Shown here piece after piece: positions 17,351-27,817 of a stretch of 64,000 bases of DNA. The notes beneath the pieces were generated by a model. The model was not told the DNA's origin. It made no database searches and saw only the letters and a list, made by a program, of their open reading frames with translations. Each line of letters opens with the position of its first letter. Position 1 is the first letter of the stretch. The translations under genes were made by a program, and so were the position numbers. The stretch lies in NCBI RefSeq assembly GCF_000427295.1, contig NZ_ATNM01000147.1, positions 1 to 64,000 on the forward strand, written 5' to 3'. Origin of the DNA: Cyclobacterium qasimii M12-11B. GTDB lineage: Bacteria > Bacteroidota > Bacteroidia > Cytophagales > Cyclobacteriaceae.

Positions 17351-18283
17351 CTATTGCGCTTTTATCCAATCGCATAACTTATCCGCATCTTCTTTATTGC
17401 ATAACTGCGTGCCTTGATGCATGGTGGCGGCCGTACCACAAGCCACTCCATACATGACCATTTCACTTAATGATTTGCCTCCTACCAAACTCATAACCAT
17501 GCCTGCAACCATACTGTCGCCTGCACCGATGGTGCTTTGTTGGTGAACCACAGGTGCAGGAACCTGTACCATTTCATTTTTAGTTGCCAGTAAGGCCCCT
17601 TTTGGACCCAGGGAAACTACAAGAATTTTGCAATCATGCTTTTCCAAAAATTGTTTGGCCAGAGATTTAAGATCTAAATCGGTTATGGAAGGGACGCCAC
17701 ACATTGCTCCTAATTCAGCTAGGTTTGGCTTCAGCATATAAATGTGAGATTTGGCAGCTTCCATAAGTGCTTCACCTGAGGCATCAAGGATAAACAAGGC
17801 TTCCTTCTTTTTGGTTAGGTCTCCAACTTGTGCATAAAAATCATTGGGTACACCCGGAGGAAGTTTTCCACTTGCAACTAAATAATCTCCTTTGTTGAGC
17901 TGCATTTCCAATTGCTGTAGTGCATTTTGCCATTCTGCTTCTTTCACCATTGGCCCCGGCATTCCAAATCTATATTGCTGATTATTAGAAGTGTCGGTTA
18001 CTGCAAAGTTTTCTCGGGTCCAACCTTCGATCTCAAACACCTCTTGCTCAATTTGTTGATCGTCCAAAAGTTGTTTTAAAAATACACCTGTAGGACCACC
18101 GGCGAAGTATTTGCAAAGTGAGCTGCCGCCTAATTTATGAATGGCCCGGGAAACGTTTATACCTCCACCCCCAGCATCGTAGGTTGGTTCCGTACAGCGT
18201 AATTTTGTATTAGGGCCAATTCCTGTTACTGTCGTGCTTTTGTCAATTGCCGGGTTTAGGGTAAGTGTGATGATACGGGCCAT
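17351..18283 (-). CDS. pfkB: 6-phosphofructokinase II (PfkB, ribokinase family)
   Basis: A 310-residue enzyme that phosphorylates fructose-6-phosphate to fructose-1,6-bisphosphate. It shares with E. coli PfkB several stretches not general to the family: [40 protein letters not shown] and a C-terminal TMHQGTQLC. The catalytic anion hole and base are in [12 protein letters not shown]. These favour Pfk II over 1-phosphofructokinase or tagatose-6-phosphate kinase, and no PTS genes are nearby. It is followed after 31 bases by its partner aldolase and preceded by gpmA (30 bases). Confidence 0.88.
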   Translation of the reverse strand: MARIITLTLNPAIDKSTTVTGIGPNTKLRCTEPTYDAGGGGINVSRAIHKLGGSSLCKYFAGGPTGVFLKQLLDDQQIEQEVFEIEGWTRENFAVTDTSNNQQYRFGMPGPMVKEAEWQNALQQLEMQLNKGDYLVASGKLPPGVPNDFYAQVGDLTKKKEALFILDASGEALMEAAKSHIYMLKPNLAELGAMCGVPSITDLDLKSLAKQFLEKHDCKILVVSLGPKGALLATKNEMVQVPAPVVHQQSTIGAGDSMVAGMVMSLVGGKSLSEMVMYGVACGTAATMHQGTQLCNKEDADKLCDWIKAQ

Positions 18284-18313
18284 TTTGAAGTTTTTAATGA
18301 TAGTTTATTCGAC

Positions 18314-19003
18314 TTATTTTAATTGGTAATGCGATGTGACATTCAATTTACCATCGAATTCATACATATGAGGTACGCCCGTTGCTACTTCAACTTTGGC
18401 AATCTCCTCAGATGAAATATGTTCTAAATACTCTATAAGGGCGCGCAATGAATTTCCATGAGCAGAAATCAATACGGTTCGGTCTTTCGCCAGTTCTGGA
18501 GCAATGGCCTCGAAAAAGTAATTGACCACTCTTTTAGAAGTATCTTTTAGTGACTCACCCAAGGGCAGGTCTGATACATCCAAAGCTTTATAATTAGGAT
18601 CGAATTTCGGATTTCGTTCGTCATTGGTGGAAAGGCTTGGAGGAGCGGTGTCGTAACCTCTTCGAATGCTTAAAAAGTATTCTTCTCCAACGGCTTTAAG
18701 TACTTCATCTTTATTCTTTCCTTGCCAATCCCCATAATGCCTTTCATTTAGCTTCCAGCTATAGCGGCAGTCAACATGCATCATTTCCGCAGTGTCTAAA
18801 AGAATCCAAGCCGTTCTAATGGCCCTTTTTAGATAAGAGGAAAAGCAAATGTCTATGTTAATAAGGTTCGATTTGATGAGTTCCCCTGCATTTTTAGCCT
18901 CTTCAATACCTTCCGCTGCCAAATCGATATCTGTCCATCCCGTGAATACGTTTTTGACGTTCCAAAGACTTTTACCGTGCCTTACCAAGATTAGTTTTCC
19001 CAT
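18314..19003 (-). CDS. gpmA: 2,3-bisphosphoglycerate-dependent phosphoglycerate mutase
   Basis: A 229-residue enzyme that interconverts 3- and 2-phosphoglycerate through a phosphohistidine. The active-site RHGKSLWN at residues 8-15 (usually RHGxSxWN), the NERHYGDWQGKNKDE segment and the second histidine in ISAHGNSLRAL are all present, and the length is normal. It is the only lower-glycolysis enzyme inside the operon; enolase has its own unit at 30506. The gap to the next upstream gene is 100 bases, the largest in the operon. Confidence 0.95.
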   Translation of the reverse strand: MGKLILVRHGKSLWNVKNVFTGWTDIDLAAEGIEEAKNAGELIKSNLINIDICFSSYLKRAIRTAWILLDTAEMMHVDCRYSWKLNERHYGDWQGKNKDEVLKAVGEEYFLSIRRGYDTAPPSLSTNDERNPKFDPNYKALDVSDLPLGESLKDTSKRVVNYFFEAIAPELAKDRTVLISAHGNSLRALIEYLEHISSEEIAKVEVATGVPHMYEFDGKLNVTSHYQLK

Positions 19004-19103
19004 AACTTTGTACTAGATTTTTTATTCGAAATTCAATCTGAAATAGGTAATAGATGATTTATTGTCTATTTCAGATTCGATCACTTGACATAAAACTTAA
19101 GCC

Positions 19104-19493
19104 CTATTTTTTGTCAGGATTGACGAAGGCTATGGCTTCCTCCATTTGCGAAACATCAAAATAGCGTTCCTGTCTCCCTTTACTTGCCCTGGCAAAAAAC
19201 AAATTGTCAATAGGGATCAATGCTTTCAAAATTTTGGTATGGGCAACAATAGCCAAATGCCCTAATTTTTTATAGTTCCTAAGGGTCCAAAGGGTGTCCT
19301 CAAAAAAAGCTTTGGTGCTACTATGAGATACTTTCAGCTCATCCAGCTTTACCAATATGTTAACCTGCTCGAAGCCCTGTTCGATTTTTTCATCAAAGAA
19401 TTTTTGAAAAAGCTTTTCATCATTTTTTGAAAATCCATCAATAACCTCAATGGACAATACATTGTTGTCGAATTTTTCAAGTTGTTCTATCAT
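19104..19493 (-). CDS. SpoIIAA-like (STAS-type) small protein
   Basis: A 129-residue protein with the alternating strand/helix pattern of the SpoIIAA-like family: an N-terminal strand with LSIEVIDGFSKND, a central NILVKLDE strand and a C-terminal VAHTKILKALIPIDNLFF segment. Members bind small ligands or act in regulatory switches; most are uncharacterised. The serine phosphorylated in true anti-anti-sigma factors is not obvious here. It lies inside the glycolytic operon between ldh and gpmA, so a role in energy stress is likely but unproven. Confidence 0.7.
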   Translation of the reverse strand: MIEQLEKFDNNVLSIEVIDGFSKNDEKLFQKFFDEKIEQGFEQVNILVKLDELKVSHSSTKAFFEDTLWTLRNYKKLGHLAIVAHTKILKALIPIDNLFFARASKGRQERYFDVSQMEEAIAFVNPDKK

Positions 19494-19569
19494 AATATCT
19501 TTATTTATCTATAAGTTTTCCACTATAAATTAGGTTGTAGACAGCGCTTTGCATTGCCTAAAACCAAAT

Positions 19570-20559
19570 TCATTTGATTTCATTTGAACAGACCTTCCCA
19601 TTTTCAAAACAAGCCAGGTTCTCAAAGGTGACCCTGGCTATATTTTTGAGTGCGGTATCAGTCAAGAAAGCCTGATGACTACTTATCATGACGTTTCTAA
19701 GCGTCATCAAGCGGGCCATGGAATCGTCTTGAAGAATATCTTCAGAATGATCTTCGAAATACAGCCCTTTTTCCCCCTCATACACATCCATTCCAAAATA
19801 GCCTATTTGCCCAGATTTGATTCCATTGATGACATCTTGCGTATTCACCAAGCCTCCACGACCAGCATTGATCAACATCACTCCTTTTTTCATTTTCGCA
19901 ATTTTATCTTCATTGATCAAATGGTGCGTTTCCTTGGTTAAAGGCGCATGTAGGGTTATAATGTCAGATTGATTGCAAAGCTCATCCAGGCTGGTATATG
20001 TAAGCCCATACTGTTCTATTAGATCTGGATCTTCCACCACATCATAGGCCAATAGTTTACATCCGAAACCGTGTAAAATCTTGGCTACCACGCGACCAAT
20101 TTTGCCGATACCAATAATGCCAACCGTTTTTCCATTCATATCAAAACCGACAAGTCCGTTCAAAGAAAAATTCATTTCCATGATCCTATAATGCGTTCGA
20201 ATCAATTTCCGATTGAGTGCAAGCATGATCCCTACCGTAAACTCGGCAATGGCATAGGGTGAATACTCAAGTACCCGTGCCATGCGAATACCCAATTTTT
20301 GTGCATGTGGGACATCAATATTATTGAAACCGGCACAACGTAAGGCTACGAAACGAACGCCAAACTCATATAACCTATCTAAAATCGGAGCCGATGCATT
20401 GTCTTCAGTGAAAATACATACTGCATTACAGCCACGTGCCAAATCCACCGTGTCGGAAGACAAATAGGTTTCAAACATTTTTAAGGCATGCTGGCCATTA
20501 TTGGCATTTTGTAAATACTCCTTTTCCCAATTATGGACATTGAATACTGCTATCTTCAT
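19570..20559 (-). CDS. ldhA: D-lactate dehydrogenase (LdhA type)
   Basis: A 329-residue D-2-hydroxyacid dehydrogenase. The NAD-binding motif GIIGIGKIGRVVAKIL is central; the substrate Arg is in the ALRCAGFNNID region, followed by INAGRGGLVN, the Glu in the DVYEGEKGLYFEDHS stretch, and the catalytic His in ISSHQAFLT. The DVYEGEKGLYFED insert is typical of fermentative D-lactate dehydrogenases rather than phosphoglycerate or glyoxylate reductases. It would reduce pyruvate to D-lactate and regenerate NAD+. Its place in an operon with glycolytic enzymes under a Crp/Fnr-type promoter fits fermentation without oxygen. Confidence 0.92.
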   Translation of the reverse strand: MKIAVFNVHNWEKEYLQNANNGQHALKMFETYLSSDTVDLARGCNAVCIFTEDNASAPILDRLYEFGVRFVALRCAGFNNIDVPHAQKLGIRMARVLEYSPYAIAEFTVGIMLALNRKLIRTHYRIMEMNFSLNGLVGFDMNGKTVGIIGIGKIGRVVAKILHGFGCKLLAYDVVEDPDLIEQYGLTYTSLDELCNQSDIITLHAPLTKETHHLINEDKIAKMKKGVMLINAGRGGLVNTQDVINGIKSGQIGYFGMDVYEGEKGLYFEDHSEDILQDDSMARLMTLRNVMISSHQAFLTDTALKNIARVTFENLACFENGKVCSNEIK

Positions 20560-20599
20560 TTTTTAAATGGTTATTTACACTGACCTCTTTGCTTCTGGT

Positions 20600-20860
20600 T
20601 TAGAGACCTGTAAGTGTTTTTCGTAAAGCATGAAAACGATGCGGAATCAATGCTTTTTGAAATTCCCCAATCGCCAACACTTTTTTAGTGCTTACAGTGA
20701 TTTCATTTGGATACACGGCACTATTGAATTCCACCTTATCAATTTCAGGCAATTCCGACAATATTTGTTTTACTTTTGCCCGGTCTATCTCATTTTCTGT
20801 ATTGATAGTGAAGACCATACCATGTATATTCGGTATTAAATTATTTTCTAAAAATCCCAT
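20600..20860 (-). CDS. Small HMA-like ferredoxin-fold protein without the CxxC metal site
   Basis: An 86-residue protein with a beta-alpha-beta-beta-alpha-beta pattern like heavy-metal-associated domains (strand GMVFTINTEN, helix with VKQILSELPEI, strand EFNSAVYPNEITVST). No cysteine is present, so it should not bind copper in the usual way. It lies 36 bases after ppsA and 40 bases before ldhA. Such lone HMA-like proteins are uncharacterised. Confidence 0.6.
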   Translation of the reverse strand: MGFLENNLIPNIHGMVFTINTENEIDRAKVKQILSELPEIDKVEFNSAVYPNEITVSTKKVLAIGEFQKALIPHRFHALRKTLTGL

Positions 20861-20896
20861 GTTTTGGTTTTATCCTACTCAAAATTGGTTCAATTT

Positions 20897-23278
20897 CTAC
20901 TTTTGGCTTTTCTCTGCATTGTTGATGTTCTTGATTCCTGATATAAGGGCATCAGGATTAAAGGAAATAGAATTGATGCCTTTTTCTACAAGAAACTGTG
21001 CAAACTCAGGATAATCGCTAGGTGCCTGACCACAAAGTCCGATTTTGGTGTGCGTCTTATGGGCAGATTCTATGACCATAGCAATCATTTTTTTGACCCC
21101 AGGGTCATTGATATCAAAGATGTCACTCAACAATTCAGAATCCCTATCTACACCCAAAGTCAATTGTGTGAGGTCATTGGAGCCAATTGAAAATCCGTCA
21201 AAGAATTCAGCAAATTGTTCTGCCAAGATGATATTATTGGGTATTTCAGTCATCATATATAGCTGAAGTCCATGCTCACCACGTTTCAGACCATTTTTTC
21301 CCATAACCTCTACAACCTTGGCGGCTTCTTTTAATGTACGGCAGAAGGGAATCATAATTTTTACGTTGTCTAGCCCCATGGTTTCACGTACCTTTTTAAT
21401 CGCTTTACATTCTAATGCAAAGGCTTCCTGGTATTTAGGATTATAGTATCGTGAAGCGCCCCTAAAACCGAGCATCGGGTTAGATTCTACAGGTTCGAAT
21501 TCGGTGCCTCCTATTAAGTTGGCATACTCATTCGTTTTAAAATCACTGGTTCGAACGATAACGTCTTTGGGATAAAAGGCAGCAGCGATGGTGGCAATAC
21601 CCTCTGCAAGCTTATGTACAAAATAATCAGACTTGTCAGGATAGTGGTGGGTCAATTTCTCAATTTTCTCCTTAACTGCTGCATCTTTTAGGTCGTCAAA
21701 ATGTTTCAAGGCCATAGGGTGAATTTGAATAGAATTGTTGATAACAAATTCCAATCGCATCAATCCAACCCCTTCAGAGGGATAAAATGAAAATTTGAAT
21801 GCCTGCTCAGGATCCGCCAAAATCAGCATAGGTTGTGTCTTAGGTTTTTCTAGAGCGGCAATGTCAACTTCTTTTTCATCCCATTCTAAAAGGCCCTCGT
21901 AAACGATGCCAGTATCGCCCTCAGCACAAGAAATCGTAATGTCTTGTCCGTCTTTAATTACCTTTGTTGCATTGTTACTTCCAACTATTGCCGCAGCACC
22001 CACTTCACGTGCAACTATGGCAGCATGGCTGGTACGTCCACCTTGGTCTGTAATGATTCCCGCTGCTTTTTTAAGAATAGGATCCCAATCGGGATTGGTA
22101 CGTTCCGTAACCAATATCTCACCTTCCTGAAGTTTGTCAGATTCTTCAGGACTATGCAATATGCGGGCCTTTCCAGATGATATTTTGTTGCCCAAACCCA
22201 TTCCATGAGTTATTTCCTTACCCTTTTTCAATAAGGTATAGGTATTGATTTTTAGTTTGTTCTTTTTAGCACTCTGTACGGTTTCTGGCCTGGCTTGAAC
22301 GATAAATAGTTCATTGGTCAAACCATCCTTTGCCCATTCGATGTCCATAGGACGTTTGTAGTGATCTTCAATGATCAATGACCACTGAGCCAATTTTATT
22401 ACCTCGGCATCGGTCAGTACAAATAGTTCTTGCTTCTCTGCCGGAGTGTTAAGGTTAATGGTACCACTTCCGGATTCGTCATAAACCATGGTCTTTTCTT
22501 TACTGCCCAGGTTTCTGGAAACAATGGGTTGTGGAACACCCTTTTTTAAGCTTGGCTTGAATACAAAATAGTCATCGGGATTGATGCTACCCTGAACAAT
22601 ATTCTCACCAAGGCCATAAATACTAGAAACCAGTACAACCTGGTCAAAGCCAGTATCAGGATCCAGGGTAAAATTTACTCCAGAAGCTGCCAAATCTGAA
22701 CGTACCATCATCTGAACACCAATAGAAAGGGCCACTTTGGTGTGGTCAAAACCATTGTCTTGCCTATATTTAATGGCCCGGTCGGTGAAAAGTGATGCAT
22801 AACATCTTTTGCAGGCGTCAACAAGTTCTACTTTTCCTTTTACATTCAGATAACTTTCTTGTTGGCCCGCAAAACTTGCATTGGGCAAATCTTCGGCTGT
22901 AGCACTACTTCGTACGGCCAATGAAATATCACCTTTGTATTTTTTTACTAAGGCATCGTAACCTTTTCCAATGGCTTCTTTGATATCTTCCGGAAGTTCT
23001 GAATCAAGAATAACCTTTCTAACTGTCGCTCCAACTTCCCTTAAATTCGAAAACGCTTTGGTATCCAATTTTGCCAAATGACCGAAGATTTCATCCTTTA
23101 TATTTTCTTCATCTAAGAAGTGCCAGTATGCCTCAGAAGTTGTCGCAAAGCCGTCGGGAACTTGCACCCCCTTTGGAGTCAACTTTTGAAACATTTCTCC
23201 AAGAGAAGCATTTTTTCCTCCTACAATGGGCACATCATTGATATCAATTTCGTTAAAATGGCGTATGAAATTTTTCAT
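20897..23278 (-). CDS. ppsA: Phosphoenolpyruvate synthase
   Basis: A 793-residue enzyme, the usual length. It interconverts pyruvate + ATP with phosphoenolpyruvate + AMP + phosphate. Domains in order are the ATP-grasp-like nucleotide domain (about 5-340, with AVRSSATAEDLPNASFAGQQES), the swivelling domain with the phosphohistidine in GGRTSHAAIVARE (His about 418), and the C-terminal PEP/pyruvate barrel with IGSNDLTQLTLGVDRD and CGQAPSDYPEFA. It is the first gene of the operon and starts 45 bp past its -7 box. In gluconeogenesis it makes PEP; in an operon otherwise built for glucose breakdown it may run in reverse and make ATP from AMP, which is inference. Confidence 0.95.
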   Translation of the reverse strand: MKNFIRHFNEIDINDVPIVGGKNASLGEMFQKLTPKGVQVPDGFATTSEAYWHFLDEENIKDEIFGHLAKLDTKAFSNLREVGATVRKVILDSELPEDIKEAIGKGYDALVKKYKGDISLAVRSSATAEDLPNASFAGQQESYLNVKGKVELVDACKRCYASLFTDRAIKYRQDNGFDHTKVALSIGVQMMVRSDLAASGVNFTLDPDTGFDQVVLVSSIYGLGENIVQGSINPDDYFVFKPSLKKGVPQPIVSRNLGSKEKTMVYDESGSGTINLNTPAEKQELFVLTDAEVIKLAQWSLIIEDHYKRPMDIEWAKDGLTNELFIVQARPETVQSAKKNKLKINTYTLLKKGKEITHGMGLGNKISSGKARILHSPEESDKLQEGEILVTERTNPDWDPILKKAAGIITDQGGRTSHAAIVAREVGAAAIVGSNNATKVIKDGQDITISCAEGDTGIVYEGLLEWDEKEVDIAALEKPKTQPMLILADPEQAFKFSFYPSEGVGLMRLEFVINNSIQIHPMALKHFDDLKDAAVKEKIEKLTHHYPDKSDYFVHKLAEGIATIAAAFYPKDVIVRTSDFKTNEYANLIGGTEFEPVESNPMLGFRGASRYYNPKYQEAFALECKAIKKVRETMGLDNVKIMIPFCRTLKEAAKVVEVMGKNGLKRGEHGLQLYMMTEIPNNIILAEQFAEFFDGFSIGSNDLTQLTLGVDRDSELLSDIFDINDPGVKKMIAMVIESAHKTHTKIGLCGQAPSDYPEFAQFLVEKGINSISFNPDALISGIKNINNAEKSQK

Positions 23279-23322
23279 TACTGTATAGTTAAAAGGTCGT
23301 TTCCGATCAAGATTTTATAAAA

Positions 23323-23365
23323 CGAATCTCCGATGATTCCATGCCAAACGAAATGACCTGAGTCA
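23323..23365 (-). promoter_or_regulatory. Crp/Fnr-type promoter of the ppsA-glk operon (site 8)
   Basis: TGACTCAGGTCA on the - strand (23365-23354) is a good site. The -7 box at the fixed 23-bp spacing, GAGATTCG (23330-23323), matches only 4 of 6, so the promoter may depend strongly on its activator. It shares the gap with the divergent site 9. Confidence 0.65.
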
Positions 23366-23386
23366 TGGTAGAAAAAAAAATTAGCA

Positions 23387-24933
<1,547 letters not shown>

Positions 24934-24950
24934 ACCTAGAACATAATACA

Positions 24951-25337
24951 ATGGACCTACATATATTACTTCCGTTTAAGGTATTTCTGAAAATTTCGGG
25001 AGTAAAACGTATTGTGGTTGATACAAATGCCGGTTCCTACGGTTTTTTACCTCAGCGATTAGATTGCGTTGCAGCTCTGGTACCTGGCATATTGGTCTAT
25101 GAATCAAAAGAAGGTGTAGAGCACTATGTGGCTATGGACGAGGGGATATTGACCAAAAAGGATGAATATGTAGAAATATCCGTAAGAAATGCCATTGCCG
25201 GAGCCAATCTGGGAAAGCTTAGAGAAGCTGTGGAAAGTGAGTTTGTGAACCTGGACGAAACGGAAAGAGATGTTCGAAAGGCCGTCGCCAAATTGGAAAC
25301 CGAATTTATGCAAGGTATTAAAAAACTACGTCAATAA
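24951..25337 (+). CDS. atpC: N-ATPase epsilon subunit
   Basis: 128 residues: an N-terminal beta-sandwich (GSYGFLPQRLDCVAALVPGIL) and a C-terminal helical hairpin, as in F1 epsilon. It forms part of the central stalk and can restrain ATP hydrolysis. The gene begins 17 bases after atpD, and its stop overlaps the next start in TAATG. Confidence 0.9.
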   Translation: MDLHILLPFKVFLKISGVKRIVVDTNAGSYGFLPQRLDCVAALVPGILVYESKEGVEHYVAMDEGILTKKDEYVEISVRNAIAGANLGKLREAVESEFVNLDETERDVRKAVAKLETEFMQGIKKLRQ

Positions 25338-25669
25338 TGGATACTAATGGTGAGGGTAAGAAAAAGGTAAAGGACTTCATAGAAGAAGTAGAAAGCAAAG
25401 AGCGGCAAATGATGAATGCCAGAGAAGAGGAAAAAAAGAGTGTGTGGGCAGGCTTTGGCACTTTTGGCATGGTGGGTTGGTCGGTGACAGTACCCACAAT
25501 ATTGGGCGCCATGTTAGGAATGTCGCTGGATGTTAGGTATCCACAGACTTTTTCATGGACTTTGACCTTATTAATTGCTGGCCTTTTCATTGGTTGTGCA
25601 ATTGCCTGGCAATGGATAGACAAAGAAAATAAATCAATGCACGAACATAAAAAGAAAAAAGATGAATGA
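25337..25669 (+). CDS. atpQ: N-ATPase accessory membrane protein AtpQ (ATPase gene 1 family)
   Basis: 110 residues with a charged N-terminus (about 1-35) and two hydrophobic helices (about 40-65 and 72-95). The PTILGAMLGMSLDVRYP segment between them is typical of the AtpI/AtpQ or ATPase_gene1 family, thought to help assemble the c ring or carry Mg2+. It overlaps atpC by 1 base and atpR by 8 bases. Confidence 0.8.
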   Translation: MDTNGEGKKKVKDFIEEVESKERQMMNAREEEKKSVWAGFGTFGMVGWSVTVPTILGAMLGMSLDVRYPQTFSWTLTLLIAGLFIGCAIAWQWIDKENKSMHEHKKKKDE

Positions 25670-25964
25670 TTTAGTGATGGACTTATTGGTTCTCTTTGGC
25701 GGCGTTTGCCTGGGATTTCTATTTTTTGGAGGACTTTGGTTCACTTCAAAAAAAATGTTGACCTCCAAAAAGGTGGTATTATGGTATTTGGGTAGTTTAT
25801 TCATTAGGGTAGGGATTACTCTTATAGGTTTTTATTACCTGGGCCAAAACAGTTTGGAGTATATGGTGATCTGTCTTTTCGGCTTTATAGTTGCTCGTTT
25901 TGTTGTCATCAAAATGACCAAGTCAAAAGAGGTAGTCCCAATAAAACTAGAAAAAGATTATTAA
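25662..25964 (+). CDS. atpR: N-ATPase accessory membrane protein AtpR
   Basis: 100 residues with three transmembrane segments and conserved-looking positive charges in the second and third (LFIRVGITL, GFIVARFVVIK), as in the AtpR family found only in N-ATPase operons. Its presence is the best single marker that this is an N-ATPase. It overlaps atpQ by 8 bases; atpB begins 2 bases later. Confidence 0.85.
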   Translation: MNDLVMDLLVLFGGVCLGFLFFGGLWFTSKKMLTSKKVVLWYLGSLFIRVGITLIGFYYLGQNSLEYMVICLFGFIVARFVVIKMTKSKEVVPIKLEKDY

Positions 25965-25965
25965 G

Positions 25966-26706
25966 ATGGAACTGAGTCCTGATGAAACGATTTTCTGGCA
26001 AAATGGCTTTATAACCATCAACCTTACATTGGTAACCACTTGGGTATTAATGTTTGTATTGGTAATGGCGTCCTTTTTGGTAACCAGAAAACTACGTACC
26101 GATTTAAAAATATCACGCTGGCAGTGCATTTTAGAAATGCTTGTTACTGGCATGAACCAACAAATAAAGGAAGTGGGGCTAAAAAACTCTGAAAAGTTTC
26201 TAAGTTTTATCGGCACCCTGTTCATTTTCATTGCCTTTGCTAACTTATGTATCATTTTCCCGGGCTACGAACCTCCAACCAGCTCGCTTTCCACTACAGC
26301 AGCACTGGCCATATGCGTTTTTCTGGCAACGCCTCTTTTTGGCATTGCCGAAAGCGGTGTTCTTGGGTATTTGAAAACCTATATTGAACCGACATTTATA
26401 ATGCTCCCTTTTAATATCATAAGTGAAGTGTCTCGTACATTGGCACTGGCCGTTCGTCTCTTCGGAAATATCATGAGTGGAGGCCTTATCGTTTCTATTT
26501 TACTGAGTATAGCACCATTGTTCTTCCCCGTTCTGATGACGGTATTAGGGCTTATCACGGGAATTATACAAGCCTATATATTCAGCATTTTGGCAACCGT
26601 TTATATTGCAGCGGCTACTGAAGAATCAGATAGAAAGAATGTCAAAAAAAAGAAAATGAACAAGCAACCTGAAATCCTAACTGAAGCTAAATTAGTAGCA
26701 AAATAA
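25966..26706 (+). CDS. atpB: N-ATPase subunit a
   Basis: 246 residues, five to six membrane helices. The essential arginine that faces the c-ring carboxylates is in ALAVRLFGNIMSGG near residue 163. An ISEVSRTLA segment precedes it. Subunit a forms the two ion half-channels. A basic tail of about 20 residues extends past the last helix. Confidence 0.92.
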   Translation: MELSPDETIFWQNGFITINLTLVTTWVLMFVLVMASFLVTRKLRTDLKISRWQCILEMLVTGMNQQIKEVGLKNSEKFLSFIGTLFIFIAFANLCIIFPGYEPPTSSLSTTAALAICVFLATPLFGIAESGVLGYLKTYIEPTFIMLPFNIISEVSRTLALAVRLFGNIMSGGLIVSILLSIAPLFFPVLMTVLGLITGIIQAYIFSILATVYIAAATEESDRKNVKKKKMNKQPEILTEAKLVAK

Positions 26707-26762
26707 ACCCTTATTAAAATTTAATTCAAAACTAAAATTGGTACAACAAAAAATACAATATT

Positions 26763-27032
26763 ATGGATAGTTCAACAATAATCGCTTTGGTCTCGATCAT
26801 TACCGCAGGATTAACTACAGGTATTGGCTGTATGATACCTGCACTTGGGCAGGGAAAATCTATTTCAACCGCACTAAGTGCAATGGCACAACAACCAGAT
26901 GCAAGTCAAACCGTTACACGTACTCTTTTTGTGGGTTTGGCTATGCTTGAATCATTGGCAATCTATTGTTTTGTGATTTCGATGATCTTAATATTTGCCA
27001 ATCCATTCTGGAACCATTTCATAGCTAACTAA
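26763..27032 (+). CDS. atpE: N-ATPase subunit c with Na+-type ligands
   Basis: 89 residues forming one helical hairpin of the rotor ring. The ion-binding carboxylate is Glu63. Gln30, Ser64 and Tyr68 occupy the positions of Gln32, Ser66 and Tyr70 in the Na+-binding c subunit of Ilyobacter tartaricus (a constant offset of two). Thr67 of that protein is replaced by Leu65 here. This predicts Na+ binding, though the substitution leaves some doubt. A 56-base gap precedes the gene. Confidence 0.92.
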   Translation: MDSSTIIALVSIITAGLTTGIGCMIPALGQGKSISTALSAMAQQPDASQTVTRTLFVGLAMLESLAIYCFVISMILIFANPFWNHFIAN

Positions 27033-27039
27033 TTTCAAA

Positions 27040-27816
27040 ATGAATATCGACTGGTTTACGCTCATCGCCCAAATCATCAATTTTATATTGTTGATGTGGT
27101 TACTTAAACGCTTCCTTTATAAGCCTATTTTAGCTGCAATCGATAAAAGAGAAACGAATATTAAAAATCAACTATTGGATGCAACATCTCAAAAAAAAGA
27201 AGCTACCAAAGCGCAGGATGAATTCAACCAAAAGAATGAATCTTTTGATAAACAGAAGGCTGAATTGATGCAGAAGGCTGTTTCTGAAGCAAAAGTAGAG
27301 AGTGAGAAACTAAAAGAAACAGCTAGAAATGAGGCCAATGTTCTCAAGGAAAAATTAGAAAAGGCCTTTACTGAAGATCAAGCCAGTAAAAACAATAATA
27401 TAGCAAAAAGGATAGGAGACGAAGTGTTAAATATTACAAGAAAAACCTTGACCGACCTTTCTTCTGCAAGTTTGGAGGAGCAAACCCTGAAGGTCTTGTT
27501 GATAAAATTAGACACCCTAAATGAGGAAGATAAAATAAAATTTGCTGAAGCGTTGAAAGAGGGCAGTAAACCTATAGTAGTGCAAAGTGCTTTTGAATTA
27601 TCTACCGATCAACAAGCTGCGATCCAAAAATCGGTAAATGCTGTACTAAATACCGAAGCCACCTATGAATTTGTTATCCGCCAAGAGCTGATAAATGGCA
27701 TTGAAATTCTGACGAATGGTTTCAAACTATCCTGGAGTATTTATGACTATTTAGAATCTTTTCAAAACGAAGTGGATACAGGAAAAAAGGTGGAAATAGA
27801 AACGAAATCTAAATGA
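27040..27816 (+). CDS. atpF: N-ATPase subunit b with a delta-like C-terminal domain
   Basis: 258 residues, about 90 longer than an ordinary b subunit. Residues 1-30 form the membrane anchor and dimerisation start, 30-125 a charged coiled coil, and the rest is globular. The last ~75 residues ([17 protein letters not shown], then [14 protein letters not shown]) resemble the C-terminal part of delta/OSCP, which links the stator to F1. No separate delta gene exists in the operon, so the fusion probably replaces it. Confidence 0.88.
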   Translation: MNIDWFTLIAQIINFILLMWLLKRFLYKPILAAIDKRETNIKNQLLDATSQKKEATKAQDEFNQKNESFDKQKAELMQKAVSEAKVESEKLKETARNEANVLKEKLEKAFTEDQASKNNNIAKRIGDEVLNITRKTLTDLSSASLEEQTLKVLLIKLDTLNEEDKIKFAEALKEGSKPIVVQSAFELSTDQQAAIQKSVNAVLNTEATYEFVIRQELINGIEILTNGFKLSWSIYDYLESFQNEVDTGKKVEIETKSK

Positions 27817-27817
27817 A

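Noticed and set aside
17351-18283. 1-phosphofructokinase or tagatose-6-phosphate kinase
   Set aside because: Several stretches are shared specifically with E. coli 6-phosphofructokinase II and no PTS genes are nearby.
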